Assembly: GCA_003135595.1 (NCBI GenBank)
Contig: PLCI01000143.1
Span: 1-25,913, forward strand
DNA: 25,913 nt
Source of the DNA: Acidimicrobiaceae bacterium
Lineage (GTDB): Bacteria > Actinomycetota > Acidimicrobiia > Acidimicrobiales > RAAP-2
Direction: 5' to 3'
Position 1 is the first letter of the stretch. The number at the start of each line of letters is the position of its first letter. The translations under genes and the position numbers were made by a program. Shown piece after piece: positions 16,559 to 24,451 of this stretch. The notes beneath the pieces were generated by a model. That model saw only the letters and a program-made list of their open reading frames with translations, ran no database searches and had not been told where the DNA came from.

Positions 16559-17101
16559 ATGCTGCACGGCGCGAGGGTGACGCTGCGAGCCCGCGTGGCG
16601 AGCGACGTCGACATCCTGACCGCCGAGCTCCACGACGACGTCCCTGCGCGATCACGGGCCGCGGGCACGCCGTGGCGGCCCCTCGCGCTCGGCGAGCCCT
16701 CCCCGTTCGGCGTGCACGAGCCCAGCGCGGACAGCGCTCACTTCTCCGTCGTCGAGCGGACGACCGGAGAGCTCCTCGGAGCCGCGCTGCTGTGGGGAAT
16801 CGACCTGCACAATCGATCTGCGCACATCGGCATCTCGCTGCGGCCCCAGCACTGCGGCAAGGGGTTCGGCACCGATGCCCTCGGGGTCCTCTGCGACTAC
16901 GGCTTCGTGACGCTCGGGCTCCATCGCCTCCAGCTCGAGACGCTGGCCGACAACCTGGCGATGGTCGGAGCGGCACGAGCGGCAGGCTTCTCGCACGAGG
17001 GCACCACGTGCGAGTCCGCGTGGGTGAGCGGGCGGTTCCACGATGACGTCCTGTACGGGCTGCTCGCCGACGTGTGGAGGTCGAAGCAGGCCTCCCAGTA
17101 G
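16559..17101 (+). CDS. GNAT acetyltransferase, RimJ/RimL type
   Basis: 180 residues. The N-terminus (MLHGARVTLRARVASDVDIL) is the RimJ/L beta1 strand and first helix. The centre GAALLWGIDLHNRSAHIGI, followed by SLRPQHCGKGFGTDAL, holds strand beta4 and the acetyl-CoA loop Q-x-x-G-K-G-F-G. After it come the alpha3 helix (LCDYGFVTLGLHRLQLETLADN) and the family's N-x-x-x-x-x-x-A-x-x-A-G-F-x-x-E-G motif (NLAMVGAARAAGFSHEG). It should acetylate a protein N-terminus, an amino sugar or a small amine; which one cannot be told. Upstream, TAGGAA lies six bases before ATG. This is one base off TANNNT and also contains an AGGA ribosome-binding-like core. It is divergent from the PhyH gene by 77 bases. Confidence 0.85.
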   Translation: MLHGARVTLRARVASDVDILTAELHDDVPARSRAAGTPWRPLALGEPSPFGVHEPSADSAHFSVVERTTGELLGAALLWGIDLHNRSAHIGISLRPQHCGKGFGTDALGVLCDYGFVTLGLHRLQLETLADNLAMVGAARAAGFSHEGTTCESAWVSGRFHDDVLYGLLADVWRSKQASQ

Positions 17102-17317
17102 CGCCGGCACGAGGCGATCGCGGGGGCGCGTCGTTGGCCCAGGGTCACACTTCGGGCAACCCGTTATGTCGTTGCGAAGTGAGCACTGACCTGGGGTCTC
17201 GCCGAAACCGCAAGCGGACATTCGACCTCATCGTCCTGTAGGACCCGTGAACCACGCCGATGACCGGAGCGACGACACCCGTCGAGGCACCGATCGACCT
17301 GGCCGACTGACTTTGGG

Positions 17318-17860
17318 TCACTCGCCGGTGAGGCCGTCCACCGCTTCACGAATGAGGTCGGCGTGCCCGACATGCCGGGCGTACTACTCCTCGATCAAAT
17401 GGAAGAGGATCCATCTCAGGCTCGGAGAGTCACCGTTGGGTTCGGCCCGCTTGGCCAGCCCGTCGAGCCCACCCAGGTGGAGCGCCTCGTCGACGAGGGA
17501 GCGCGAGCGGACGACGGAGTCCTGCCACAACGCGGCGAGCTGCCCGGGGGTGTCGGCTGCGGCCGAGTGCCAGTCCCAGTCGGGATCGGCATCCCAGTCC
17601 ACCGATTCCCACGGTGGTCCTTGGTCTCGCCCAAACAGCCACTGCGAGCACCAGTAGTCCTCGACGAGCGCCAGGTGCTTGAGCATGCCACCGAGCGTCA
17701 TGGCCGAGACGCCGACCGTCGCGTGCAGTCCCGCTGCATCGAGTCCAGCGGTCTTCCACGCGAACGTGACCCGCTGCAGCTCGAGGAAGCCGAGCAGGGT
17801 CGCGCTCTCGTCGCCGCGAGACGGCGGCATGGGGCGCCCTTGTTCATCGAGCTCAGCCAT
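17318..17860 (-). pseudogene. DUF664/DinB-fold protein interrupted by an in-frame TAG
   Basis: From ATG 17858-17860 (MAELDEQGRPMPPSRGDESA) the frame encodes a DUF664 DinB-fold protein: the first helix (TLLGFLELQRVTFAWK), the GGMLKHLALVEDYW helix with a metal-ligand His, and LRWILFHLIEE near the end. TAG at 17384-17386 stops it after IEE. The next 21 codons in the same frame read YARHVGHADLIREAVDGLTG followed by E and TGA (17318-17320), the family's normal C-terminus with its last metal-ligand His. The TAG is an extra codon, explained by a GTA-GTA tandem duplication in GAGTAC. The truncated product (158 residues) would lack the third His and the last helix. It could be a fresh mutation, a sequence error or readthrough. 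DinB-fold proteins bind metal and often act as thiol-dependent transferases; the role here is unknown. Confidence 0.75.
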
Positions 17861-17965
17861 CTCGGGAAATCCACTGGGGCTCCCGTCGGCGCACGCGACG
17901 CTGATCGCCACGTCTCGGTGACAAGTCGCGCGGCCGAGGGCTCGGGGCCCCGTCGCGGGTGTTGC

Positions 17966-18523
17966 CTAGACGGTGCGCCCGAGGAACGCCGCGAGCTGGT
18001 CCGCGTTGGACGCACCGGCAGGCGCCTGCTTCTCGGGCCCGAAGACGTCGCCGCCCTCTGATCGGAACTCCGGCATGATCGACTGGCGAGCTCCGGCGAG
18101 CAGCGTTGCCGAGAGCTCGGGGGCGAGGTCGGTGTCTTGTCCCGTTGCCTTGGCGAGATCCCAGCCGTGCGTGAACATGTCGGTCGCCGCGAGCATCACG
18201 AACGCAGAGCCTGGCATCGTGCCGAACGGCAGTGTGAGCATCCGCTCCATGACCCCATCGCCTTGGAACGCCGTCAGGCAGCGGCCAGTGTGCTCCTCGA
18301 ACGCCGAGACGTAGTCCGTCGCGGCGAAGTCCGAGTCGCCGTCGTCAAGCGGCGTGCCGGTGACACTCGCCGTGAAGAAGCCTTGCGCACCGATGATGTG
18401 ATTGATGAGATCGCTCACCTTCCACTTGGCACAGGGCGTGTCGTTGCCGAGCTCTTGCTTGGTGACGCCCGCCAGGACGCCTCGGGTTGATGCGATCGCC
18501 TCTTCAAGTGGCTGTGTGGTCAC
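17966..18523 (-). CDS. TIGR03086-type DinB-fold metal-binding protein
   Basis: 185 residues. The GTG start (18521-18523) has a strong AAGGAG six bases upstream. The sequence follows the TIGR03086 / mycothiol-dependent maleylpyruvate isomerase N-terminal domain. An N-terminal helix (LEEAIASTRGVLAGVT) comes before TPCAKWKVSDLINHIIGAQG, with a ligand His, and after it ATDMFTHGWDLAKATGQ, with the second His and the W-D-L-A-x-A-T-G-Q signature. A C-terminal amphipathic helix pair (APAGASNADQLAAFLGR) closes it, and F-G-P-E is conserved. Family members bind a divalent metal and are suspected mycothiol-dependent transferases, but most lack a known substrate. It is the upstream neighbour, on the same strand, of the interrupted DUF664 gene, so two related folds lie in tandem. 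Confidence 0.82.
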   Translation of the reverse strand: MTTQPLEEAIASTRGVLAGVTKQELGNDTPCAKWKVSDLINHIIGAQGFFTASVTGTPLDDGDSDFAATDYVSAFEEHTGRCLTAFQGDGVMERMLTLPFGTMPGSAFVMLAATDMFTHGWDLAKATGQDTDLAPELSATLLAGARQSIMPEFRSEGGDVFGPEKQAPAGASNADQLAAFLGRTV

Positions 18524-18657
18524 GGCGCTCTCCTTCGACTCGGTCGTTGCGATGGCCGCACGTTACGTTGCCCCGAGCGCCCGTGCATCGAGCCCGGAGC
18601 CAGATGGTGGTGCGGCCGGCCGTTCGAACCCGACGCGCCGCACGGATGCGGCGTGCG

Positions 18658-19080
18658 CTACCAGATCGACGGCACGCCCTCGGTGTGCTCGCGCTCGACC
18701 TCTGGCATCACGCAGAACTCATTGCCCTCGGGGTCGGCCAGCACGACCCAGGGCGTGGATCCTTGGCTGATGTCGACGCGTCGTGCCCCGAGTCCCAGCA
18801 GCCGCTCGACCTCGACCGCCTGGGAGCACTCGGTGGGCGTGACGTCGACGTGCACCCGATTCTTGGCGAGCTTGTCCTCGGGGACAAGGACGAACGCGAG
18901 CGCGGGAGGCTGGGCGCGGGCCGCGAGGTCGTTGACCGTGAGCTCGAGCCCCGGTGCCCTGGTCGCGAGCCACCCGTCTCCCGATGCGACACGTTCATAG
19001 CCGAGGACCTCACACCAGAAGTCCGCCATGACGTCGAGGTCGTGGCAGTCGACGATGACATCGGTCAGTCGGCTGGCCAT
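18658..19080 (-). CDS. VOC-superfamily (glyoxalase/bleomycin-resistance-like) protein
   Basis: 140 residues forming two beta-alpha-beta-beta-beta modules. Module one is VIVDCHDLDVMADFWCEVLG ... WLATRAPGLELTVND. Module two is NRVHVDVTPTE ... VVLADPEGNEFCVMPE. Candidate metal ligands His/Asp/Glu are at D15 or H13 in the first module and at H77 and E121 in the second, as in actinobacterial VOC proteins described as dioxygenase-like. The ATG (19078-19080) lies three bases after the stop of the upstream MDR gene, and GGGAG ten bases upstream falls in that gene's last codons. The two genes thus form an operon. Substrate unknown. Confidence 0.85.
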   Translation of the reverse strand: MASRLTDVIVDCHDLDVMADFWCEVLGYERVASGDGWLATRAPGLELTVNDLAARAQPPALAFVLVPEDKLAKNRVHVDVTPTECSQAVEVERLLGLGARRVDISQGSTPWVVLADPEGNEFCVMPEVEREHTEGVPSIW

Positions 19081-19083
19081 GGC

Positions 19084-20226
19084 TCATCGGCTCCCTGGCG
19101 TCACGAGGTACTTCTCGCCGGTCGCCTTCTTCGAGTACCCCGCGAGCGCCGCGGGGCGCAGGGCCTCGGCGAGCGAGACCTCCTTCGTGTAGCTGCTCGC
19201 AAACGTCGAGTCGAGTCCGGCGACGACCCGCTGTCGCAGCGCCTGGAACTCAGCGGGCGACACGCTCTGGAGGAACGAGCTGACGAGCCAGCCGCCGAGA
19301 CCCCACGCGAAGCCGAAGCTGCGGGTGAGCACCGTGGGGCCCGTGTCGAGGCCGCCGTAGATGTAGACCTGCTTGTGGGTCGTCGACCCGTACCGGCTGT
19401 AGTCCGTCATCGACGCGACCGACGCGGCCTCCATGCACGTCAGGATCTGGCTCGCAAGCGGTCCACCGCCGACCGCGTCGAACGCGATGGTCGCGCCGGT
19501 GTCGCCGATCGCGTCGATGAGGTCGGACATGAACGTCGGCGCCGTCGAGTTGCACACGTGCGTCGCACCGATCGAGCGAAGGAGCTGCTCCTGGGCGGGC
19601 GTCCGCACGACGTTGACGAGTGCGACGTGCTCCTCGTTGCAGAGCTTGACGAGCATCTGTCCCAGGTTCGACGCCGCCGCGGTGTGGATCAGCCCCTTGT
19701 GGCCCTCGTTTCGCATGGTCCCGATCATGCCGAGCGTCGTCATCGGATTGACGAAGGATGACGCGCCGACCTTGGGAGGCATCCCTTCGGGGAGCACCAG
19801 GCACTGCGAGGCGTCCACGCACCGGTACTCGGCGTACATGGCGCCGCCAGCGATCGCGACGGCCTTGCCCAGCAGCGCCTTCGCGGTTGGATCTGATCCC
19901 GTCGAGACGACAACACCCGCCCCTTCGTTGCCGACAGGAAGCGACTTGCCGACGCGCCCCGCCAGTGACCGCATCGTGCGAGCCTCGAGCGTGATGCGCA
20001 CCGTCGGCCGCTCGGCAGTGCCACCGAAGTCCGCCGCCCCGACGTCCGCGCCAGCAAGCAAGAGGCCGAGGTCCGACGGATTGATGGGTGCAGCCTTGAC
20101 GCCGACGACGACCTGTGTGGCCGTCGGGTCGACGACCGGTGACTCCACGAGTGAGAGCTCGAGCACGCCGTCGTCGGAGACCAGCGATCGCAGCTCGAGG
20201 CCTGAAGATGGTGCCGACGTGGCCAT
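19084..20226 (-). CDS. Zinc-independent MDR reductase (quinone-oxidoreductase-like)
   Basis: 380 residues of the medium-chain dehydrogenase/reductase superfamily. The GroES-like domain is first: VVVGVKAAPINPSDLGLLLA, a substrate-side strand; PVGNEGAGVVVSTG, the conserved NEGAG turn; and MYAEYRCV. The Rossmann domain follows, with TAAASNLGQMLVKLCN (AxxxxxG, NADPH pyrophosphate loop), FDAVGGGPLA and a C-terminal hydrophobic helix region (SFGFAWGLGGWLVSSFL). The catalytic-zinc Cys and the structural-zinc four-Cys lobe are absent, as in quinone reductases and enoyl reductases. AGGA about ten bases before the ATG supports the start. Substrate unknown; the VOC gene follows three bases downstream. 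Confidence 0.85.
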   Translation of the reverse strand: MATSAPSSGLELRSLVSDDGVLELSLVESPVVDPTATQVVVGVKAAPINPSDLGLLLAGADVGAADFGGTAERPTVRITLEARTMRSLAGRVGKSLPVGNEGAGVVVSTGSDPTAKALLGKAVAIAGGAMYAEYRCVDASQCLVLPEGMPPKVGASSFVNPMTTLGMIGTMRNEGHKGLIHTAAASNLGQMLVKLCNEEHVALVNVVRTPAQEQLLRSIGATHVCNSTAPTFMSDLIDAIGDTGATIAFDAVGGGPLASQILTCMEAASVASMTDYSRYGSTTHKQVYIYGGLDTGPTVLTRSFGFAWGLGGWLVSSFLQSVSPAEFQALRQRVVAGLDSTFASSYTKEVSLAEALRPAALAGYSKKATGEKYLVTPGSR

Positions 20227-20566
20227 TGGCGGGTCCTCGCTTCGGGGTCGAACGGGTTGGTGGCCCGTGTGGGTGCTCGGTGCACCCTATAGAAGGGGAT
20301 GTACTTGCGCACTCGACGTCGTTGCTCGAGCGAGCGCTGTAGGCGCGATGCCCGATCGTGCGAGGTGCACGTCCCACAACATGCTTCGTGGATCGTGATC
20401 GACGCAGCCGTCGGCCACGCCTCGTGGTTTCCAAGGTTCGGTCGCTTGGTACGGAGTCGTTCGGAAGCGATCAAGCGATGGCGATAGTGGGACCACGCGG
20501 TGCGGGCAGGCGATGAGCGGTTGCCTCGATCAGGCTGGCGCGCAGAGCCTGCCGTAGCGTGCCGCC
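20227..20566. other. Intergenic region between the divergent MDR operon and small membrane protein
   Basis: 340 bases with no credible gene. On the minus strand CTATAG (about 20287) may be part of a -10 element for the MDR operon. GCTCGAGC is a short palindrome near 20326. Before the right-hand gene TAGCGT forms a leaderless-type element. Nothing else was recognised. Confidence 0.3.
20555..20560 (+). promoter_or_regulatory. TANNNT -10 element for a leaderless transcript (small membrane protein)
   Basis: TAGCGT ends exactly six bases before the ATG at 20567. There is no ribosome binding site. Confidence 0.5.
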
Positions 20567-20794
20567 ATGGCGTTGACGATCTACGGAGTCCTTGCCCTGA
20601 CATTCATGATGGCCATGTACGCCCTCGAGCGACGTGGAACGCAGTTCGTGCTCGCGTTTGCGGTCGGCTGCGGTCTGTCCAGCGTCTACGGCTTTCTTGC
20701 CGGCGCGTGGCCGTTCGGGGTGGTCGAAGGAGTCTGGCTGTTCATCGCGCTCCGGCGCTTCACGGTGCGGCGGCGACAGTCGACCGCCCAGTAG
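20567..20794 (+). CDS. Small two-TM membrane protein of unknown function
   Basis: 75 residues. The first helix (LTIYGVLALTFMMAMYAL) is followed by ERRGTQFV. A second hydrophobic part then spans FAVGCGLSSVYGFLAGAWPF and GVVEGVWLFIALRRF. The tail is basic (RRRQST). The AWPFGVVE-x-x-W-x-x-x-A-L-R-R pattern is one I recall from short actinobacterial proteins with no assigned function, which argues the frame is real. Other support is the codon pattern and the TAGCGT element six bases upstream. It lies 36 bases from the convergent SnoaL-like gene. Confidence 0.65.
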   Translation: MALTIYGVLALTFMMAMYALERRGTQFVLAFAVGCGLSSVYGFLAGAWPFGVVEGVWLFIALRRFTVRRRQSTAQ

Positions 20795-20830
20795 TCGCGT
20801 CGCGGCACAGGGATCGAGACTCCGCTGCGA

Positions 20831-21181
20831 TCAGCCCTTCACGTACGAGAACTTCTCGGTGACCTTGCCACCACGAACCCGAAAGAGGTCGATGCCGCGA
20901 ACGTGCCCGTTCGTCCAGCTGTAGGTCCACCGCTGCACGACCCGATCCTCTGCTGCAAACGTCTCTTCTGGCTCGAAGGTCGACGAGGTATCCATGAAGA
21001 TCGGCGCCCACGCGTCGCGGATCGCGTCACGACCGACGTGGCGCATGCCGTCCGGGGCGGGTCCCGTCGAGTCGAACACGCAGTCGTCGGACACGAGCGC
21101 GAGCACTGCCTCGAGGTCGTGCGCTCCCCACGCCGCACCGAACGCCGTCACGACCTCAATCGGCTCCCTGGGGTCAGCCAC
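20831..21181 (-). CDS. SnoaL-like / NTF2-fold protein
   Basis: About 116 residues, a single cone-shaped NTF2 domain. It has VVTAFGAAWGAHDLEAVLAL, SDDCVFDSTGPAPDGMRHVG, RDAIRDAWAPIF, ETFAAEDRVVQRW and a C-terminal strand pair HVRGIDLFRVRGGKVTEKFS. The conserved D-C-V-F-x-S/D and R-W residues line the usual pocket. Members bind or isomerise small molecules, and this subgroup is uncharacterised. GTG 21181 is taken as the start because the family begins near DPREPIEVV and AGGA lies about ten bases upstream. ATG 21235 would add 18 basic residues (KRRRIATRRIQRRILRAV) that look non-native and reaches to within a few bases of the divergent NDH-2 gene. Confidence 0.75.
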   Translation of the reverse strand: MADPREPIEVVTAFGAAWGAHDLEAVLALVSDDCVFDSTGPAPDGMRHVGRDAIRDAWAPIFMDTSSTFEPEETFAAEDRVVQRWTYSWTNGHVRGIDLFRVRGGKVTEKFSYVKG

Positions 21182-21234
21182 AGCGCGGAGAATCCTACGT
21201 TGGATGCGGCGCGTTGCGATACGTCGGCGCTTCA

Positions 21235-21240
21235 TAGCAT
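21235..21240 (+). promoter_or_regulatory. TANNNT -10 element for a leaderless transcript (NDH-2)
   Basis: TAGCAT ends exactly six bases before the GTG at 21247. TTGCGA at 21214-21219 may be a -35, but with a short 15-base spacer. Confidence 0.5.
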
Positions 21241-21246
21241 CAGAAC

Positions 21247-22542
21247 GTGAGGGGAATCGCGAGCGCCCGTCCCGAGCCGTCGAGTCCCGGTGGCCCCGAG
21301 GTCCTCGTCGTCGGCGGAGGCTTCGCCGGGCTCGAAGTCGTGCGGTCGCTCGCCGGCGAAGCGGTCCACGTCACGATCGTCGACAAGCACAACTTCCACA
21401 CCTTCCTCCCGCTCCTGTACCAAGTCGCGACGGCAGGCCTGGAGCCTGCCGACGTCGCCTATCCGATCCGCACGATCTTCGCGAAGAGCAGCAACGTGAG
21501 GTTCCGCCATGGCGTCGTGACCCAGGTCGACGTCGAACAACGCGTGGCTCGGCTCAGCGATGGCACCCAGCTCTCCTTCGACCATCTCGTTCTCGCGAGC
21601 GGCGCGGTGGCGAGCTACTTCGGCATCCCCGGCGCCCGCGAGCACGCGAAGCCCCTGTACACCCTGGTCGATGCTCGCCACCTACGAGATCAGCTCCTCC
21701 TGGCGCTCGAGGAGGCCGAGGCTGACGCCGTCACGCAGCCGCTGACCTTCGTGATCGTGGGAGGCGGACCAACTGGGGTCGAGACCGCAGGCGCGGTCCT
21801 CGAGCTGCTCGAGGTGTGCCTCGAGAAGGATCACATGCGGCTCGACCGGAACGCGACGAGGGTCATCCTCCTCGACGTTGCGCCACGGCTGCTCGGCGGC
21901 TTCTCGCCCCACGCGAGCGACTACGCACTCTCGACTCTGCGCCGGCGCGGCGTCGAGGTTCGCCTGGGCGAGTCCGTCGCCGAGGTCACCAAGGACGCCG
22001 TCCGACTCGCGAGCGGCGAGCGAATCGCGACGCGCACGGTCGTCTGGGCCGCGGGAGTCACCGCGACCGGCACCATCGTCAGCGGTGTCGGCCCGGACCC
22101 GGGAGCATCTGGACGCGTGCGTGTCGATCGAGACCTCTCGGTGATCGGCCTGCGCAACGTGTGGGCCGTGGGTGACAGCGCCGCGGTGCCGACGGGACGT
22201 GGCAGCTCGATCTGCCCGCAGCTCGCCCAGGTGGCGATCCAGTCGGGTCGGCACTGCGGCCGGCAGATCCTCAACGTCGTCGACGGCAAGCCGACGTCGC
22301 CATTTCGCTACAAGGACAAGGGCATCATGGCGACGATCGGCAGGAACGCCGCGGTCGCGCAGCTGCCGAGGGGTCCACTCATCACCGGATTCCTCGGGTG
22401 GATCGTTTGGATGGGCCTACACCTCTTCTACCTGGTCGGCTTCCGGAATCGAATCCGGGTCTTCATCAACTGGACCTGGCGGTACCTCGACTGGCCCTCT
22501 GGGCCGCGACTCATCATGGCGGATGCCGAGAGAGAGGTCTGA
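21247..22542 (+). CDS. ndh: Type II NADH:quinone oxidoreductase (NDH-2)
   Basis: 431 residues, a monotopic membrane flavoprotein. It oxidises NADH and reduces menaquinone without pumping protons, feeding the respiratory chain. The FAD motif VLVVGGGFAGLEVV (G-x-G-x-x-G) and KHNFHTFLPLLYQVATAGLE are NDH-2 hallmarks. The second dinucleotide fold is FVIVGGGPTGVETAGAV. WAVGDSAAV binds FAD near the C-terminal half, and the quinone-site segment CPQLAQVAIQSGRHC is present. The C-terminal part (FLGWIVWMGLHLFYLVGFRN ... RVFINWTWRYL) is the amphipathic membrane anchor. Start GTG 21247 gives a short 15-residue lead before the FAD strand. It is convergent with MntP, with only 21 bases between stops. Confidence 0.9.
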   Translation: MRGIASARPEPSSPGGPEVLVVGGGFAGLEVVRSLAGEAVHVTIVDKHNFHTFLPLLYQVATAGLEPADVAYPIRTIFAKSSNVRFRHGVVTQVDVEQRVARLSDGTQLSFDHLVLASGAVASYFGIPGAREHAKPLYTLVDARHLRDQLLLALEEAEADAVTQPLTFVIVGGGPTGVETAGAVLELLEVCLEKDHMRLDRNATRVILLDVAPRLLGGFSPHASDYALSTLRRRGVEVRLGESVAEVTKDAVRLASGERIATRTVVWAAGVTATGTIVSGVGPDPGASGRVRVDRDLSVIGLRNVWAVGDSAAVPTGRGSSICPQLAQVAIQSGRHCGRQILNVVDGKPTSPFRYKDKGIMATIGRNAAVAQLPRGPLITGFLGWIVWMGLHLFYLVGFRNRIRVFINWTWRYLDWPSGPRLIMADAEREV

Positions 22543-22563
22543 GCGTCGCACTCGGCTCGCACG

Positions 22564-23103
22564 TCAGAAGAGTCGCGCCGCGATCGCGACGCCCACCAGG
22601 ATCAAGACGATGCCGCCGATCTCGGCGCTCCACCTCTCGACGGACGATCCGAGCCTGTTGCCCACCTCGAGGCCGACCAGCGACATCGCGACGCTGACCG
22701 CGGCGATCAGGACCGCGGCGAGCACGACCGGCACCTTGTAGGCGCCGAGCCCGAAGCCGATGACCAGGTTGTCAATGCTGAGCGCGGCACCGGCCACCAC
22801 GAGTCGACTCGGCTGGGACGCGGCCGAAGGCGACGCCGTCGTCGTTCGGCGCCCCTGGGTCACGGTCCAGATCCCGGTCACGACGAGCAGGCCACCGCCG
22901 ACGGAGGCGGACGCAGCCCCAAGGGAGGCCGCCAGGCCATGTCCGAGGACGAGCCCAGCGAGCGGCATGGCCGCTTCGAAGAAGCCGAAGATGAGGCCGA
23001 TCCGGACGCGCAGCTTCGCGTCGACGCCGGACATTCCTATCCCGATGGACGCCGCGAAGTTCGAAAGTCCGACCGCCACGGCGGCGAGCGCGACACCCCA
23101 CAC
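22564..23103 (-). CDS. mntP: MntP-like manganese exporter
   Basis: 179 residues, six predicted membrane helices in two related halves, as in the MntP (DUF204) family that exports Mn(II). The first half has GLSNFAASIGIGMSG and LIFGFFEAAMPLAGLVLGHG; the second has ALSIDNLVIGFGLGAY and the final helix IGGIVLILVGVAIAARLF. The second acidic motif S-I-D-N is intact. The first motif has Asn-Phe (SNFAAS) where E. coli MntP has Asp (DAFAAS), a possible loss of one metal ligand. The GTG start (23101-23103) has TAACGT six bases upstream. No yybP-ykoY-like Mn riboswitch can fit in the short space before it. Confidence 0.8.
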   Translation of the reverse strand: MWGVALAAVAVGLSNFAASIGIGMSGVDAKLRVRIGLIFGFFEAAMPLAGLVLGHGLAASLGAASASVGGGLLVVTGIWTVTQGRRTTTASPSAASQPSRLVVAGAALSIDNLVIGFGLGAYKVPVVLAAVLIAAVSVAMSLVGLEVGNRLGSSVERWSAEIGGIVLILVGVAIAARLF

Positions 23104-23109
23104 GGGTTC

Positions 23110-23115
23110 ACGTTA
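23110..23115 (-). promoter_or_regulatory. TANNNT -10 element for a leaderless transcript (MntP-like gene)
   Basis: On the minus strand TAACGT ends exactly six bases before the GTG at 23103. No ribosome binding site is visible and no -35 was recognised. Confidence 0.5.
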
Positions 23116-23173
23116 CGCAGCGTGCCTCGTCGCCGCGGTGACCGACGAGGCGAGCTCTGTCGGATCTCGACGG

Positions 23174-23983
23174 TCAGTGCCTGATCGGCGCGAACTCAGC
23201 GACCCAGTCGACGAGCATCGACAGCGGCTTGGTGGGGCACTCCCGCGCGATGCCGCACCACGTCTGCTGCTCGATGTCGAGGGTCATCATCTCGTGGGGG
23301 ATGATCGACGGGTTCCTCACCTTGCCCCAGACGATGCCGTCGACGGTGAACGTGAGCGACTTCGCTGTCCAGATGACGCCCCAGGTGTGCCACCTCATCA
23401 GATTGACGTGCATGGTCTTGGCGACCTGCTCATTGCTCGAGCGGAAGTGGACGTACCACGCGGTCTTGGTCGACTGCCACCCGGTCTCGTTGAAGTCGAC
23501 CTCGGGGGGCCAGACCTTGGCCGCGGGCCAGAGGAGCTGGACCTCGTCGTCCCCGCTGCCCGTGACACGGGAGCGGACGAAGTACGCGCCATAGGTTCGC
23601 GCGACGCCGCACTGGCAGAGACCGCCGGTAGCCCAGGCGTTGTTGAGCGCCGGATCCCGATAGGTGTTCAGGTTGAGCATCCCGTTGGCCACGACGACGT
23701 GCGAGGGCTCGAACATGCCGCTCGGGTCGCCTCCGGGTACGCCGCTGAACTTGCCCCAGCCTGCCGAGAGCTTCGACCCTCGGAAGTCGTTGCAGTAGGC
23801 GAGCCTGTAGCCGCGCATCGCGTGGGGTGGCAGCTGATGGGAGGGTTCGCTTCTTGCAGCGCCTTGCACGCTGCAGCCCGACGGCGCCCAGTGTCGGGCG
23901 ATGTGCGACGACTGTCCGTGCGGGCCCGTCGTGGTGACGATCGCAAAGGAGAAGACCGAGCACACCGCGAGGCCGCGTGCCAT
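23174..23983 (-). CDS. Secreted GH16-family glycoside hydrolase
   Basis: About 269 residues from ATG 23981-23983. That start was chosen because a short hydrophobic segment (GLAVCSVFSFAIVTTTG) follows directly, as for a signal peptide. The frame is open to ATG 24121, which would add 46 Arg-rich residues and is less likely. The body is the GH16 beta-jelly roll. The active-site strand is WPPEVDFNETGW, with E161-V-D163-F-N-E166 (E-x-D-x-x-E): nucleophile E161 and acid/base E166. Also seen are YGAYFVRSRVTG, VQLLWPAAKVW before the active site and HTWGVIWTAKSLTFTVDGIV after it. It should cleave beta-1,3/1,4-glucan-type or related polysaccharides outside the cell. Six Cys may form disulphides. It is not coupled to either neighbour. 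Confidence 0.82.
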   Translation of the reverse strand: MARGLAVCSVFSFAIVTTTGPHGQSSHIARHWAPSGCSVQGAARSEPSHQLPPHAMRGYRLAYCNDFRGSKLSAGWGKFSGVPGGDPSGMFEPSHVVVANGMLNLNTYRDPALNNAWATGGLCQCGVARTYGAYFVRSRVTGSGDDEVQLLWPAAKVWPPEVDFNETGWQSTKTAWYVHFRSSNEQVAKTMHVNLMRWHTWGVIWTAKSLTFTVDGIVWGKVRNPSIIPHEMMTLDIEQQTWCGIARECPTKPLSMLVDWVAEFAPIRH

Positions 23984-24451
23984 GCCATTCGAGAAGAAGG
24001 GCCGTAGTCTGGCAAGACGTCTGTCGGAGCGACGCGGCGTGCCGGACGAGTTCGCAGGATCGAGTCTGTCAAGGCGTGCCCAATCGCGAAGCTGGTGCAT
24101 CCTGCCACTTGTCGGTCGCATGTGAACATCATGGGAATGCCGTCACAAGTGCAGCACAAGCGAATGAAAACATGCGGCAATGCCGACGCAAAAGGGACTA
24201 AAGGCCCTGAGAGATGGCGAACTCGGGTGCCCACGTAACCACTGGTGCAGTTATCAATGTTGGTTTCTCCATGCCATCGCTTACAGGGTGACTGCGTCGC
24301 ACGTTCAACATGCGACGTCACACCGTGCAACACGCAGTTGCCATCATCCAGGACTCCACTGTCCTTGTCTGGTCCCACGTTTACTGGAGTGACTCGTGCG
24401 CCGCGAACCGCTGCGAGCGGCGCCCTTGACAGTGCCTCGTCGCAGCCCAAT
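23984..24451. other. Low-GC gene-free region between the GH16 gene and soxR
   Basis: About 470 bases (330 if the longer GH16 start is used) where no coding frame is convincing. GC falls visibly below the neighbours between about 24121 and 24400. Several hairpins are visible. CGTCGCA (24295-24301) pairs perfectly with TGCGACG (24311-24317) across nine bases. ACTGCGT (24291-24297) is matched by ACGCAGT (24332-24338) as an alternative outer pair. Around 24170-24200 a GGC-AAT-GCC hairpin is followed by AGGG/CCCT. This pattern suits a structured RNA or a regulatory region, but no known class was recognised. Confidence 0.35.

Noticed and set aside
17102..17317. A further gene between the GNAT and DUF664 genes
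   Set aside because: Open frames here are short shadows of the DUF664 tail, with no start signal or recognisable motif.
17318..18523. Toxin-antitoxin or defence island
   Set aside because: The adjacent genes are DinB-fold enzymes with metal-ligand His residues and no sign of a toxin, nuclease or immunity partner.
24150..24260. c-di-GMP-I (GEMM) or c-di-AMP (ydaO) riboswitch
   Set aside because: Only a short GACGCAAA match was seen. The required second stem, the GNRA loop and the GGGCAAA strand could not be placed, and the strand does not point to the GH16 gene.
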